A stretch of 64,000 nucleotides of DNA from an uncultured Anaeromusa sp. (GCF_963676855.1 NZ_OY781460.1:2827501-2891500); one strand, 5' to 3'. Positions 36,482-45,801 are shown, counted from the stretch's first letter. Program-made: numbers and translations. Notes: a model not told the origin generated them from the letters alone.

Positions 36482-36694
36482 ATGAAACGTTGGATAAACC
36501 GCGCCCTGCGTTCTGCCAGAAATTATTCCCTCATGGATTTTGGATTTTTAAAACTCACGCTTATCTCGCTAGGCATTCTAGTGGGAACTTATTGGTCCGA
36601 GTATTTTCTGCGTCATATGCTTTTCCTTTGGTGCGTATTCCTTGTCTCCTATCTATATATTTTATATCGCACCTTTGTATCGCATCGTTATTAA
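36482..36694 (+). CDS. 70-aa two-helix membrane protein
   Basis: This small protein has a basic N terminus (MKRWINRALRSARNY) and two hydrophobic segments (FLKLTLISLGILVGTYW and MLFLWCVFLVSYLYILY). It would form a membrane hairpin with the basic end inside. ATG 36482 has GGGAGGGG at good spacing; ATG 36476 is too close. A strong terminator follows 8 bases after the stop. It is divergent from the xanthine-dehydrogenase operon and shares the intergenic palindrome. Small membrane proteins of this form are often unannotated; the function is unknown. Confidence 0.7.
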   Translation: MKRWINRALRSARNYSLMDFGFLKLTLISLGILVGTYWSEYFLRHMLFLWCVFLVSYLYILYRTFVSHRY

Positions 36695-36701
36695 TAACTG
36701 C

Positions 36702-36754
36702 AAAATCCCTGGGAAACGCACAGCTACACTTGGCGTCACCCAGGGATTTTTTTA
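36702..36754 (+). terminator. terminator of the 70-aa membrane protein gene
   Basis: AAAATCCCTGGG and CCCAGGGATTTT pair, with an inner ACGC/GCGT extension and a following T-run on the plus strand. Confidence 0.85.
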
Positions 36755-36820
36755 TTCAGCGTAAAACATCTTTGGTATCATGCCGCCGCCACGAAAAGCA
36801 CGCATAGACTCAGTTACGGC

Positions 36821-37672
36821 TTAACGAAAGCGCCGTCCCCCTATAAAATACTTTTTATTCCAATTGTCAAAAGCGCTTATCAGTACCTCACCTGTGGCTC
36901 CAGGCCCTGCTCCCACAGTGTTTTGCGCATCAATATACTTCCCATTGCCAATATAAATACCTACATGCTCCGCGTCCCCGCCATGCCAGGCAAAGAACAC
37001 CAAATCTCCCGGCAACAGGTCTTTAAGGCCAATTGCCTCTTGCCGGTGATACTGCAAGTCCGCTGTACGTTCAATCGAAATTCCCAACTGTCCAAGTACA
37101 TAATAAGTAAGTCCAGAACAATCAAAGCCATTGGCTGGTGAAGAGCCGCCCCATACATACGGCTTGCCCCTCAGCTGCATTGCCAATTCAACAATTTTAC
37201 TGCCAATACGATTCGATGCAGTCTGCGTTGGTGCCGTATTCTTTTCATTCCCTAATAAAATCCGCGCCACGCCGTTACTAATCTCAAATTTTCCAAAAGT
37301 CACCAACTTGGCATCAGCTTCAGCTGGAAAATCTTCATCTTGATAGTAACGAAATTTTCCTTTAGGCACGATCATCTGCATATTGTCACTTTTGTCCCCG
37401 CCTTGCCAAGCGGAGCTATAGGCAAATGCATAAGGCAGATTTTGTGATTTAGGAATGGAAATTTCTTTTTCTTCTCCAGCCAGCACATTATACCAACCGA
37501 CGCAAAGCCATTTTTCTACACTTTCATCAAAATAAAGTAGAGAAATGCTTTTTTGTTTGTCAAACTGATTGGCCACCGTAAGTTTAAAGGCAGCCGCCGG
37601 AGTAGTTACAATGCTTGCCGCCACCACAATCAATCCCATTAACAACCACTTTTTTGTTACTTGCAACCACAT
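36821..37672 (-). CDS. secreted NlpC/P60 hydrolase with DUF1036-like N-terminal domain
   Basis: The 283-aa protein has a signal peptide (LLMGLIVVAASIVTTPAAA). A ~115-residue DUF1036-like domain follows, with FKLTVANQFDKQKSISLLYF and GWYNVLAGEEKEI. The C-terminal NlpC/P60 domain (~160-283) has catalytic Cys in GFDCSGLTYY and His in EHVGIYIGNGKY. The usual third polar residue position reads IDA instead of IHA. It probably cleaves peptidoglycan stem peptides. The N-terminal domain is shared with the CAP protein at 47132-48016. Confidence 0.87.
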   Translation of the reverse strand: MWLQVTKKWLLMGLIVVAASIVTTPAAAFKLTVANQFDKQKSISLLYFDESVEKWLCVGWYNVLAGEEKEISIPKSQNLPYAFAYSSAWQGGDKSDNMQMIVPKGKFRYYQDEDFPAEADAKLVTFGKFEISNGVARILLGNEKNTAPTQTASNRIGSKIVELAMQLRGKPYVWGGSSPANGFDCSGLTYYVLGQLGISIERTADLQYHRQEAIGLKDLLPGDLVFFAWHGGDAEHVGIYIGNGKYIDAQNTVGAGPGATGEVLISAFDNWNKKYFIGGRRFR

Positions 37673-37731
37673 TGCAAACTGCCTCCTCTTAATGATTCCC
37701 TACATAGTCTGCACATATTTAAAACAGAGTC

Positions 37732-38064
37732 TTACTGCACACCCTCCACAGGTCTTGAGTTATCCCAAGCCATAACATAGACACCTAGCCCCAAGACTAA
37801 CGATCCCACACCATAGAGCCAGAAGTTTTTTCCCAACCGCACTGCAATTCTTCCATACAGATATATCAATACTGCAAAATTAACTACCGGCAAACATAGA
37901 CCCAAAAACCACAATGGACTTGCGCCAGCGCAACGGCAAAGCAATACAATATTATATAAGGGAATGAAATAGTGCCAGAATTTTCCTACGGCAAGTTTTT
38001 GACCAATTTTAGCCATAGCATACGAAAAAACAAGATACCAAATAAAAGAAAATATAGCTTCCAT
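37732..38064 (-). CDS. DUF5684-like small membrane protein
   Basis: The 110-aa protein has about four hydrophobic segments and the KFWHYFIPLYNIVLLCRCAG stretch typical of DUF5684 proteins, which are associated with signal-peptidase-like neighbourhoods. The start at ATG 38064 has AAGGAG 12 bases upstream; the extended ORF overlaps the next gene. The function is unknown. It follows the 125-aa secreted protein gene on the same strand. Confidence 0.7.
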   Translation of the reverse strand: MEAIFSFIWYLVFSYAMAKIGQKLAVGKFWHYFIPLYNIVLLCRCAGASPLWFLGLCLPVVNFAVLIYLYGRIAVRLGKNFWLYGVGSLVLGLGVYVMAWDNSRPVEGVQ

Positions 38065-38168
38065 AAACCACACGCACTCCTTTTTATAATAAGTTAGCAA
38101 GCCACTGCTTGACAATAAACTTTTACGCTTATTTCTGGGATAACCAAGATAGCCACCAGCGCCTTGCT

Positions 38169-38546
38169 TCACTTATAGGTGATTGCCGCTCCGCCCGAAC
38201 TTTTATAGTAGTAGGTTATCTCCCCTATTTGATTCAAATTATAATCGTTTTTCTCCCATTTCCAAACCTTGCCACTGCTGTCTTTGACACGGAAGTTCCA
38301 CCACTCGACATTGTTTGAATTTTCAAAGGAAATATCCACGCTGGAATTAGGCGGCAAGTACACTCCATCCAACAAATTCTCCTCCCAATTGTCGCTATTC
38401 GCTGGAGCTACCCAGAAACCGACCATATTAAAAGGAGAATTATTAACCAAAACAAAATCCTGGGTCCCCGCCAAGGCCACACTCGGCAAAACTAACACCG
38501 TTAACAACACCATCATCAATATTATTTTTCTTTTTACAAAATTCAT
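38169..38546 (-). CDS. 125-aa secreted protein
   Basis: A signal peptide (IILMMVLLTVLVLPSVALAG) is followed by a ~98-residue domain with SPFNMVGFWVAPANSDNW and LPPNSSVDISF. This resembles small periplasmic beta-rich domains that recur as lone secreted proteins in Gram-negative-envelope bacteria. No catalytic residues are apparent. It starts at ATG 38546 with GGAGGCG upstream and probably forms a small operon with the downstream DUF5684-like gene. Confidence 0.7.
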   Translation of the reverse strand: MNFVKRKIILMMVLLTVLVLPSVALAGTQDFVLVNNSPFNMVGFWVAPANSDNWEENLLDGVYLPPNSSVDISFENSNNVEWWNFRVKDSSGKVWKWEKNDYNLNQIGEITYYYKSSGGAAITYK

Positions 38547-38602
38547 GACGCGCCTCCTTCATTATTCTCTTCACAATACACAGCATTCTTTAGTACCTTT
38601 GC

Positions 38603-38836
38603 TTATTTTTGCGCCAAATGAAATATTTCGTTTACCGAAATCTCCACTTGGTTACCCCAGCGAATATATTGTCCATCGGTGACCGCCTGTTCAAACACAG
38701 CCGGTTCCTTTAATTCTGCAAAGCGAAGACTATTTAGCCTTGGCTCCATATTCAAAATGATAGTAGCCTGATTATCAAAGAATATTTCCAGCCAATATGG
38801 TTTGGCTATTACCTTAACAATACGCAGCAAATCCAT
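38603..38836 (-). CDS. DUF2442-type protein
   Basis: The 77-aa protein matches the DUF2442 pattern: an alpha/beta start, ILNMEPRLNSLRFAELKEP, a D(G/A)xxIxW motif as DGQYIRWGNQVEIS, and a short helical end. Such proteins often occur beside toxin-like DUF4160 partners, but none is visible here. ATG 38836 is chosen, with AGGGGG just upstream; ATG 38839 is also possible. Confidence 0.7.
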   Translation of the reverse strand: MDLLRIVKVIAKPYWLEIFFDNQATIILNMEPRLNSLRFAELKEPAVFEQAVTDGQYIRWGNQVEISVNEIFHLAQK

Positions 38837-38847
38837 CATCCCCCTCA

Positions 38848-38887
38848 AAAAAAGCTTCCCTATACCTTAATTGTATAGGGAAGCTTG
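38848..38887 (-). terminator. terminator of the LuxR-type regulator gene
   Basis: A perfect 14-bp stem (AAGCTTCCCTATAC / GTATAGGGAAGCTT) is followed by seven T on the minus strand. Confidence 0.92.
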
Positions 38888-38920
38888 GGTCTCTTCTATC
38901 ACCCAGCGGGTGACAGTTCT

Positions 38921-41368
38921 TTAATTTTTCTTCAACAACGCCCGCGAACGAATACCCAGTTTTTCAAAAATACGTTTAAGCTGTGTCTTCACTGTATTTT
39001 CGGAAATCCCTAATTCTGCACCAATCTCTTTGTTCGTCAGTCCTTCTGTCGCTAAAGCTACAATCTCTTGCTCCCGTTGCGTCAGCTCAGGAGCATCCTG
39101 CTGCATCCGTAGCAGCGACTTTTGATAGTGTGGCACCAGCTTGGCAAGCTTTGCCCCTTCCTTACGATACTTTCCACGAACAGCCTCGTCTAGAAGACTC
39201 TCTACATAGGCAGCATTTTCCACAAAAGGCATAAGCAGACCATCTGGAATCGCCAGCTCCAACGCAGAAGACAGCGCCTGCCTCGCCGCTTCCCTACGAA
39301 ACAACTTTTCATTAGCCGCCGCAATATAAATGTAGAGATAAATCTGGGCCAGCAGATTAGGAAATAAGGCCGCCGTCTCCAATAGTTGTTCCGAAATACC
39401 TAACAGCTTTCTTTCTTCTCCTGCCGCTAAAAGAACCTGACCATAAATGATGTTAAAGTAACCCTGGGCTGGAAAAAGAAGACGGCTCGAAAAAAACTCC
39501 CCTTGGCGAATCCATGGCGCAATACTTTCCGGCTGCTTTAACTGCGCCGCAACAAAAGCCCCGCACAAATCGGCCGTATGCAAATACAAAGACTGCCTAC
39601 TAAGCTGAATTTCCGTATACATCTCCTCCAGCAGTGCTTGTACCGTCTGCAGATCACCTCGTTGAAAAGCCAGACGCAATTGGAGAAACAACACGCTGAC
39701 TATACTGCCAATCTGCTTCCCGCTTCTAGCCAACTCCAGCGCCTTATGACTGCTAATTTCGGCACTTTCAAAGTCGCCCTGCCCATACTGCAGCTCTCCC
39801 TGCATCACATGCTCCACACCGGCGCCATGACCATTCGTCAACGCATAATAAGAAGGCATAGCCTCCAGGAGCGTTTGTGTATGCTGCTGGAGCCTCCCTT
39901 TTTCCCGATAAAACATGTAGAGAACGGAAGGTGAGCCTAACGTCCACGGCGTATTGTGATCACTCAAACGAGAGGCTCCCGGCAATAAAGCATGCGCCTT
40001 TTTGATATGTTCCGCCATCGCCGCAATGTCGTTATACTTCGTGAACATGCCTACAAGTTCCATTTCTCCTTGCAGCCAATTTCTCTTTGTCTCATCGTCA
40101 ATACGGTTGAGATCCTCCGTCAATTCCTGAGCATACTGATAAAACCGTTCCATTTCTCCAAATAACAACAGTTCTCGACAGAAAAGGACACCGGCAACAG
40201 GATGCTGCGCTCGAGTCTTCTGAGGGCATTCCTCAAAATAGTGAATGATTGTATCTTTGTACTCGCTATTAATGCTGTTGCCTTTATCACGTTCCAGCGA
40301 CGTCAGCAATCTCTCAAAATCGCCCGCCTGATAAAAAGAGTTCATCGCCGCTCGATAGTCTTCCGTCTCTACATACCAAAGTCCAGCCCGTCTCCAGATT
40401 TCTCGCCTCACCGTCTCTTCCTGGGCAGCAAACATCCGCCGCAAGTATTCGGCAAAAATCGTATGTATCTGATAGGTGCGCGTCCGCGCATTGAACTGCA
40501 TAAAAGCATTCTGCGCCAACAATTGCCGCAGCAGCGTCGCCGCATCATCCTGGCACCACATAGCTTGCGCTTGGGCTTCAGTAATACTCGGAAACAAACA
40601 GATACAGAGCAAAAATTCTTTTAGTTCTTCTGTTAATGGTTGATATACTACCCGCGCCAAAAGGTCCTGCATGGTAGCGGGTTTTTCTACCCGCCCTTCT
40701 TGCAAAAATTCCAATAAACATAAATACAACGCACTGATCCAGCCTTCAGTATAAAGATACAGCCTGTCAGCTTCTTCTTTTTTCAAGGAAATACCGCAAA
40801 TCTTGTAATAACGGATAATTTCCGCCGGCGTCAATTCTAATGCTCCTTGGGTAATATGCTGGGCAATCCCCTTGAGCTTCAGTTCGTCAAGAGCATCCAA
40901 GGCAACTGCCCGCGTCGTAAGAACCAAGTGTAAATGCGGAAGCTCTTTTCTTGCCAACAACACAATAAATTCATGAACATTTTCGTCCTGCAGTAAATGA
41001 TAGTCGTCAATCACCAGCACAATGGCACGATTGAGCGTAATCCCTGCAAGAAGCTGCACCGCCGCTCTACGAGTCACAGCATCATCCGGCATCCCCAGTT
41101 CTTCCAGTTTGAAAGCACATTCGTCGTCGATAAATGCTATAACTTGACAAAAGTCATGCCAGAAATGTGCTGTTTCCTGATCGTATACTGTTTGCCACAA
41201 CCACTCAGTTTCCGCTTGGTTTAAATATTCTTTTACCGCCGTTGTTTTCCCATACCCCATGGGCGCTTCGATAATCGTTAAAAAATAGTCGGGAATTTTT
41301 TTTAGTACAGCAGTCAACCGCTCCGAAAGGAACAGACCACGAGCATTATATTGCTTGCTTTTCAACAT
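38921..41368 (-). CDS. MalT-like LuxR-family STAND transcriptional regulator
   Basis: The 815-aa regulator has an N-terminal STAND NTPase with Walker A PMGYGKTTAV (~36-45) and Walker B IVLVIDDYHLL. Helical TPR-like repeats form the middle, and a C-terminal LuxR helix-turn-helix (~755-812) contains LTQREQEIVALATEGLTNKE. Such proteins activate transcription when an inducer and ATP bind. Regulated genes are unknown; neither neighbour is an obvious target. The start at ATG 41368 has AAAGGAG upstream. It is monocistronic with its own terminator. Confidence 0.93.
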   Translation of the reverse strand: MLKSKQYNARGLFLSERLTAVLKKIPDYFLTIIEAPMGYGKTTAVKEYLNQAETEWLWQTVYDQETAHFWHDFCQVIAFIDDECAFKLEELGMPDDAVTRRAAVQLLAGITLNRAIVLVIDDYHLLQDENVHEFIVLLARKELPHLHLVLTTRAVALDALDELKLKGIAQHITQGALELTPAEIIRYYKICGISLKKEEADRLYLYTEGWISALYLCLLEFLQEGRVEKPATMQDLLARVVYQPLTEELKEFLLCICLFPSITEAQAQAMWCQDDAATLLRQLLAQNAFMQFNARTRTYQIHTIFAEYLRRMFAAQEETVRREIWRRAGLWYVETEDYRAAMNSFYQAGDFERLLTSLERDKGNSINSEYKDTIIHYFEECPQKTRAQHPVAGVLFCRELLLFGEMERFYQYAQELTEDLNRIDDETKRNWLQGEMELVGMFTKYNDIAAMAEHIKKAHALLPGASRLSDHNTPWTLGSPSVLYMFYREKGRLQQHTQTLLEAMPSYYALTNGHGAGVEHVMQGELQYGQGDFESAEISSHKALELARSGKQIGSIVSVLFLQLRLAFQRGDLQTVQALLEEMYTEIQLSRQSLYLHTADLCGAFVAAQLKQPESIAPWIRQGEFFSSRLLFPAQGYFNIIYGQVLLAAGEERKLLGISEQLLETAALFPNLLAQIYLYIYIAAANEKLFRREAARQALSSALELAIPDGLLMPFVENAAYVESLLDEAVRGKYRKEGAKLAKLVPHYQKSLLRMQQDAPELTQREQEIVALATEGLTNKEIGAELGISENTVKTQLKRIFEKLGIRSRALLKKN

Positions 41369-41496
41369 CCTTGCAGCTCCTTTGCCTCCGCCAGGCCTCC
41401 CAAGGCATCCTCAATTAGCAAATTTTATCGTTTCGCTATCTTAATAGCATTATTCCCGCTTATCCATTAAAATACCTCTCGGATACTTACAAAACA

Positions 41497-42435
41497 TCAA
41501 AATAATGTCATCTGTAAAATTTTATGTGATAACGCCTTTTTCACTGTCACAACTTCATCTCCCTGCGGATAGCCCTGCAGCATAGGCGCATGTGGGTCGT
41601 GCCGCTTGACGAATTGCAACGTCTTTTTTTCACTTGTTGTAGCATAGCAATACAAACAGCCTAAAGAACAACTGTCATAAACGCCAATATCAATGCTTCC
41701 ACAACAACCGCAAGCAACTCTCTGGTTAGCATCCTTTTCCACTTGCAGTGGGTACCCTGTAAGCTGCTCGATTAACGATGCATCAATGCAAGCTGCCGGC
41801 TTAACGCCACAGGCAGCTAGATCCCCTTGCTCTGAACAGCTTGCCACAACCATCTTATGCTCCTTGGCAATAGCAGCAAAGCCTTGCGCAAGCCGCTTGC
41901 GCGTTGTCTCCTCGCCTTCTCGAAAGCCCACTGTTTGCATGCGTCCTCGCATCTTCGCGTACATATCCAAAAAACTGATTGTGCACTGTTCCGTGTAACC
42001 ACTAAGAGTGTTACTCAAGGCTGCAAATTGCTGCAAATGATAGGCTTCGTTACATTCTTCGCTGAAAACAATAGGGTCGTAACGCCAAATCACGCGCCGC
42101 GGGCCCACTTTATCACTTAAGCGCTTAAAGTTTTCTATAATTTCCGTTTTAGCTGGCAGTCTCTTTTCCACCCTTTGGTCATACGGCGTAAGGGTAAACT
42201 GAAAATAATAACGATACCCCATCGCATCAAGTGCAGACAGTTTCGGCAGCATAGCCCGGGGATTCTTCGTCCAGAACACCAGGCAGTCCACACCGACTGG
42301 GTCCAGATCCACTTTGGTAAGGCACTTAGGATTGCGCGGATTCGCAACATATACAACCCCTTCTTGGAGACGCCTAAGAAGCCACTCCGAATAAAGCGCA
42401 GGAATATCGGTCCGCCTGCTGGCGCTGATAATCAT
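41497..42435 (-). CDS. DUF1848 family protein, radical-SAM-like
   Basis: The 312-aa protein begins MIISASRRTDIPALYSEWL, the hallmark of DUF1848, with VFWTKNPRAMLPKL. Near the C terminus it has an unusual cysteine cluster (CGCCGSIDIG then CSLGCLYCYA). The CxxxCxxC at the end suggests a circularly rearranged or diverged radical SAM iron-sulfur site. The function is unknown. It sits 30 bases downstream of the DNA-repair pair ogt-alkD on the same strand, so co-expression is possible. Confidence 0.85.
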   Translation of the reverse strand: MIISASRRTDIPALYSEWLLRRLQEGVVYVANPRNPKCLTKVDLDPVGVDCLVFWTKNPRAMLPKLSALDAMGYRYYFQFTLTPYDQRVEKRLPAKTEIIENFKRLSDKVGPRRVIWRYDPIVFSEECNEAYHLQQFAALSNTLSGYTEQCTISFLDMYAKMRGRMQTVGFREGEETTRKRLAQGFAAIAKEHKMVVASCSEQGDLAACGVKPAACIDASLIEQLTGYPLQVEKDANQRVACGCCGSIDIGVYDSCSLGCLYCYATTSEKKTLQFVKRHDPHAPMLQGYPQGDEVVTVKKALSHKILQMTLF

Positions 42436-42465
42436 CTTCCCTCACCCTTTACTATCGTCCTTGAA

Positions 42466-43149
42466 TTAGTTGCGCCTCATGCTGCGAATTTTGATTTTAC
42501 TTTCTGCATCCACGCGATACGACTCCGTAATCTTTTGCAAGGCCTTGTTATACGTAAACGTATCCAGTGGACTGCTTTGCAAAGATACTAGCGTCAGCTC
42601 CGAAAATTTCACATAGCATATAGAAAGAGCCCACGCTACTGCCATTTTCGCATAATATCCCTCTTGGCGCAGCGCATGCAGGCGAAGCAACACTGAGTCG
42701 ATATAATCTTCTTCAATAAAAAAGCTAAGCAGCATAACTACGCCAAAGCGAATTTCATATTCCTGTGTTGATACTAGATAGGGCTGCAAAAAATTCCAAA
42801 CCAACTCCTTATGATTTTGGGTAAATTTCAACCCGCTGCAAAAGCTATCGCAAACAGACCAATTATCAATACGTGGTACAAACTCAACCACATAGGCAAG
42901 AAGCTCTTCTACATCGGTTCGCACATATCCTAGAATCATGCCTTGCAGCATCGTTTCTTCAAAATAACAAGGATCTTTGCTTCTTAGATAGCTTCTCCAA
43001 TCTTCTTTAGCAATCTTTTGGGCCAACTTCCGCAACAACGGCAACCGCACCCCCAGCAAGTTGTCCACGTTCGGCAGCAACGCAGCAGCAAACTGCTGAT
43101 ATTTAGGATCGGCCATTCCTTCCAGCATTTCTTTAATACTAGTATTCAC
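42466..43149 (-). CDS. DNA alkylation repair protein (AlkD-like)
   Basis: The 227-aa all-helical HEAT-like repeat protein belongs to the AlkD/AlkC superfamily of DNA glycosylases. It has VRLPLLRKLAQKI, GYVRTDVEELLAYV, the motif IDNWSVCDSFC with Trp and Asp at the catalytic region, and YYAKMAVAWALSICYVK. It should excise alkylated purines. The start codon is GTG 43149, overlapping the ogt stop (GTGA) with GGGAGGATATC before it. It is translationally coupled to ogt. Confidence 0.88.
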   Translation of the reverse strand: MNTSIKEMLEGMADPKYQQFAAALLPNVDNLLGVRLPLLRKLAQKIAKEDWRSYLRSKDPCYFEETMLQGMILGYVRTDVEELLAYVVEFVPRIDNWSVCDSFCSGLKFTQNHKELVWNFLQPYLVSTQEYEIRFGVVMLLSFFIEEDYIDSVLLRLHALRQEGYYAKMAVAWALSICYVKFSELTLVSLQSSPLDTFTYNKALQKITESYRVDAESKIKIRSMRRN

Positions 43150-43640
43150 GATATCCTCCCAGTCGTCACTCCGCTTATCTGTTGTTTCTCCATATTCAGA
43201 AGATATTCTTTCGCTGCTATCCCGCCTGCATAACCAACAAGTTTCCCGTTAACCCCCACAACGCGGTGACACGGAATAAAAAGCAGTAACGGATTTTTGT
43301 TGTTGCCCAAGCCCACGGCGCGCGCCCCTTGAGGACAACCAATACTTACAGCAATCTCTCCATAGGTCCTTGTCTCACCATAAGGAATTTCTCGCAACGC
43401 ACTCCAAACACGCTGCTGAAAGTCTGTTCCCACTGGAGCTAAGGGCAGTGTAAAGTCTTTGCGTCCTCCTGCTAAATACTCTTTCACCTGCCTCCCAGCT
43501 TCCTGCAGCAACGCAGTTTCTCGCAACTCCGCTTCGCGCGGTCGTTTGACTTCCCCAAAATACAGTTTAGTCAACGCCGTTCCATTTTCTTCGATGCCTA
43601 CGACTCCCAACTCTGTTTGATAATAAAAAACAGCGGCCAT
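43146..43640 (-). CDS. ogt: methylated-DNA--protein-cysteine methyltransferase
   Basis: The 164-aa suicide alkyltransferase has the acceptor Cys in FIPCHRVVG (~125-133), the RVWSALREIPYGET helix-turn-helix region and the GNNKNPLLL segment. It repairs O6-alkylguanine by transferring the alkyl group to its own Cys. The start at ATG 43640 has AAGGAG upstream. It is first in the ogt-alkD repair pair. Confidence 0.95.
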   Translation of the reverse strand: MAAVFYYQTELGVVGIEENGTALTKLYFGEVKRPREAELRETALLQEAGRQVKEYLAGGRKDFTLPLAPVGTDFQQRVWSALREIPYGETRTYGEIAVSIGCPQGARAVGLGNNKNPLLLFIPCHRVVGVNGKLVGYAGGIAAKEYLLNMEKQQISGVTTGRIS

Positions 43641-43781
43641 TTTTTCGTGCTCCTTCTTACATAGTTCAATGACTCTCTCTATTTTACAAAATGGCTAAGC
43701 ACTTTGTCTTACCAACCGATATGTGCTAAGCAAATCCAGGATCTTTCTTAAAAATAAATACCCAGTTTTTCACGACTATCC

Positions 43782-43812
43782 TTGACATGGAGTATACTCA
43801 AAGTTGTATTAT
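43782..43812 (+). promoter_or_regulatory. MerR-type promoter with 19-base spacer
   Basis: A perfect TTGACA (43782-43787) and TATTAT (43807-43812) are separated by 19 bases. The spacer is centred on the palindrome GAGTATACTC (43790-43799), with further dyad matches outside. Over-long spacers holding a dyad are the hallmark of promoters activated by MerR-family regulators by DNA twisting. No merR-like gene is in this window. Confidence 0.6.
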
Positions 43813-43875
43813 AAATAGTAAACTGTAAATTTTATTGGTTTTCTTTAATTTTCACTAAGTACTGTGAGGCAGCGT

Positions 43876-44892
43876 ATGAATTCAAATATAGACTGGGAGT
43901 TACAACAACGAAAAAAAGCATATTGGAAAACTTGTTTTCTCGCCTTAGCACTCTTATTCATTTTTTGTCTAAATCTGGCAGGACTCTTTCTGGGCAGCGT
44001 AATCTATGAAGAAACAAGCATCATCTTCTCGCAACTGAAAACGCAAAACCGCAACAACACCCTTCAACAGTTGATGAATAAAGGAACGGCCAATTACCAA
44101 TGGGAGAACGTAAGCATTTCTTCCCCCTTTGGCTATTCCTTGTCTGGAACCTTTATCCCCAACGCAACACCCACTCATAAAACGATTATTTTTCTACATG
44201 GCTTTACGGAAAACCGCACGATTGGTTTATACTATCTAGAAATTTATCTCCGTGCTGGATTTAATGTGCTGCTGGTCGACTCACGTGCCCATGGCGAAAG
44301 CGGCGGCGACTCCGTTACTTGGGGGAGTTTAGAAAAATACGACTTGGATCAATGGGTCAGTTGGCTTGCGCAGCGCATCCCTAACGGGGCCATCGGCATT
44401 CACGGTATTTCCATGGGCGCCGCCACAGCGCTGCTGCACGCAGAGCTTAACGAAGAAAACAAACGAGTAGCTTTCTATGTAGCCGATAGCCCGTATTCCG
44501 ATTTTGAAACTCTGCTCTCCCTCTACGTACGCCAATATCTATACCCGTATATGCCCCCCCTTGATTCTCCTTGGCTTGCCGATCTAGATATCGCCAGCCT
44601 CCTCTTGCCCTATGCGAATATTGTATCGTACTTCCATTCCCGCTCTACCTTTCATGAAGCATCGCCACTACAATCCGTACGCCATGTTACTACTCCCATC
44701 TTGTATCTCCATGGCGAAGCTGACAAGCTCATTCCCGCTTCTATGTCGCTAGAACTACAGCAAGCCACCAAAGGCCCTAGTCAATTATATTTATTTGCCA
44801 ACTCCAAACACGGAACTGCTATTTTTGACAACCACCGTCAGTATAACCAGGTGGTGCAACATTTCTTACAAACCATCGGCGAGCTCAGCTGA
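43876..44892 (+). CDS. membrane-anchored alpha/beta hydrolase
   Basis: The 338-aa protein has one N-terminal membrane segment (CFLALALLFIFCLNLAGLFLG). The hydrolase domain shows FLHGFTENR, the nucleophile elbow GIHGISMGAA (Ser ~176), an Asp in HGEADKLIP and a His in SKHGTAIF. It resembles BAAT/Est-type esterase families anchored with the domain outside. The substrate is unknown. ATG 43876 is preferred to the in-frame GTG 43864. It is preceded by a MerR-type promoter and ends in a terminator. Confidence 0.87.
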   Translation: MNSNIDWELQQRKKAYWKTCFLALALLFIFCLNLAGLFLGSVIYEETSIIFSQLKTQNRNNTLQQLMNKGTANYQWENVSISSPFGYSLSGTFIPNATPTHKTIIFLHGFTENRTIGLYYLEIYLRAGFNVLLVDSRAHGESGGDSVTWGSLEKYDLDQWVSWLAQRIPNGAIGIHGISMGAATALLHAELNEENKRVAFYVADSPYSDFETLLSLYVRQYLYPYMPPLDSPWLADLDIASLLLPYANIVSYFHSRSTFHEASPLQSVRHVTTPILYLHGEADKLIPASMSLELQQATKGPSQLYLFANSKHGTAIFDNHRQYNQVVQHFLQTIGELS

Positions 44893-44912
44893 GTTCCGAA
44901 GCGATACGAAAG

Positions 44913-44953
44913 ACGGTCTGCGTCATTTTCAAGATAACGCAGACCGCTTTTTC
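44913..44953. terminator. terminator between the hydrolase and trmO genes
   Basis: ACGGTCTGCGT pairs with ACGCAGACCGC, followed by TTTTTCTT on the plus strand. The convergent trmO stop is next to it. Confidence 0.85.
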
Positions 44954-44954
44954 T

Positions 44955-45656
44955 TCATGTTTTGAGACATGCAATTTCCACAACCGTAAGAATATCCTCG
45001 ACTACGATGAACCGAACATCAAGGCCCGCAAAGGGAATTCCAAAAATACGCTCAGAATCTTGAACATATGCCGGCCGCGGATCTTGTTCCAACACGCTGT
45101 GCAATCCCTGGCGCAAGGGCTCTGGAACAAGAGAAAGCCACCGCTCTGGAAAAATCACCTTTAACTTATACGTTTCATGGGAAACGGCAAAACCGGACGC
45201 AGCTTCCGGGTGGCTGTCCGCATAAGGCAGATACGGCTTAATATCAAAGATTGGCGTCTTATCGATCATATCTGCCCCTGACACATGCAACACAGGTCCC
45301 CACTGGGAATGCATCTCAATTTTTTCCAACTTGACAGAGGAAAGCCCCAGATGATTGGGCCTAAATGGCGAACGTGTAGCAAAGACGCCCATCCGGGTGT
45401 TGCCGCCTAGCCGCGGCGGTCTGACAGTGGGTGAAACTTTGCTGCCCACCGCTTCTGAAAACTGCCAAATAAGCCAAATGTGAGAAAATCCTTCTAAGCC
45501 CCGTAGCGCGCTAGGATTCCGATATAACGGTTCAAAAATAATCGTAGCCAGTAATGGAGCCAACCCACTTTGGCGGGGAACGCCGAATTTAGTTGGAAAA
45601 TCCGTATGAATTCTGGCTATACTCTTTATGGTTGCCACAACACCTAATTCGTTCAT
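44955..45656 (-). CDS. trmO: tRNA (N6-threonylcarbamoyladenosine(37)-N6)-methyltransferase
   Basis: The 233-aa TrmO/YaeB-type beta-barrel protein methylates t6A37 of certain tRNAs. It has FGVPRQSGLAP (~23-33), GFSHIWLIWQFSE and the family loop FATRSPFRPNHLGLSSVKL (~92-110). The C-terminal extension of the longer TrmO class is present. The start at ATG 45656 has AAGGAAAG before it. It appears monocistronic. Confidence 0.92.
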   Translation of the reverse strand: MNELGVVATIKSIARIHTDFPTKFGVPRQSGLAPLLATIIFEPLYRNPSALRGLEGFSHIWLIWQFSEAVGSKVSPTVRPPRLGGNTRMGVFATRSPFRPNHLGLSSVKLEKIEMHSQWGPVLHVSGADMIDKTPIFDIKPYLPYADSHPEAASGFAVSHETYKLKVIFPERWLSLVPEPLRQGLHSVLEQDPRPAYVQDSERIFGIPFAGLDVRFIVVEDILTVVEIACLKT

Positions 45657-45744
45657 AAATTATCTTTCCTTAACTCCAAAATGATTTTCCTCGCCTACTA
45701 CTAAAACAGATTTTACACCATTATGCAAAAACCAACCAGCAAAT

Positions 45745-45776
45745 AAAAAACACCATCCAACTGGACGGTGTTTTTT
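45745..45776. terminator. terminator downstream of the 29-aa peptide gene
   Basis: AAAAAACACCATCCA pairs with TGGACGGTGTTTTTT and has T-runs on both strands. It lies 26 bases downstream of the 29-aa gene on the minus strand. Confidence 0.85.
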
Positions 45777-45801
45777 GATTGTATGAAATTTACTTAAATG
45801 A

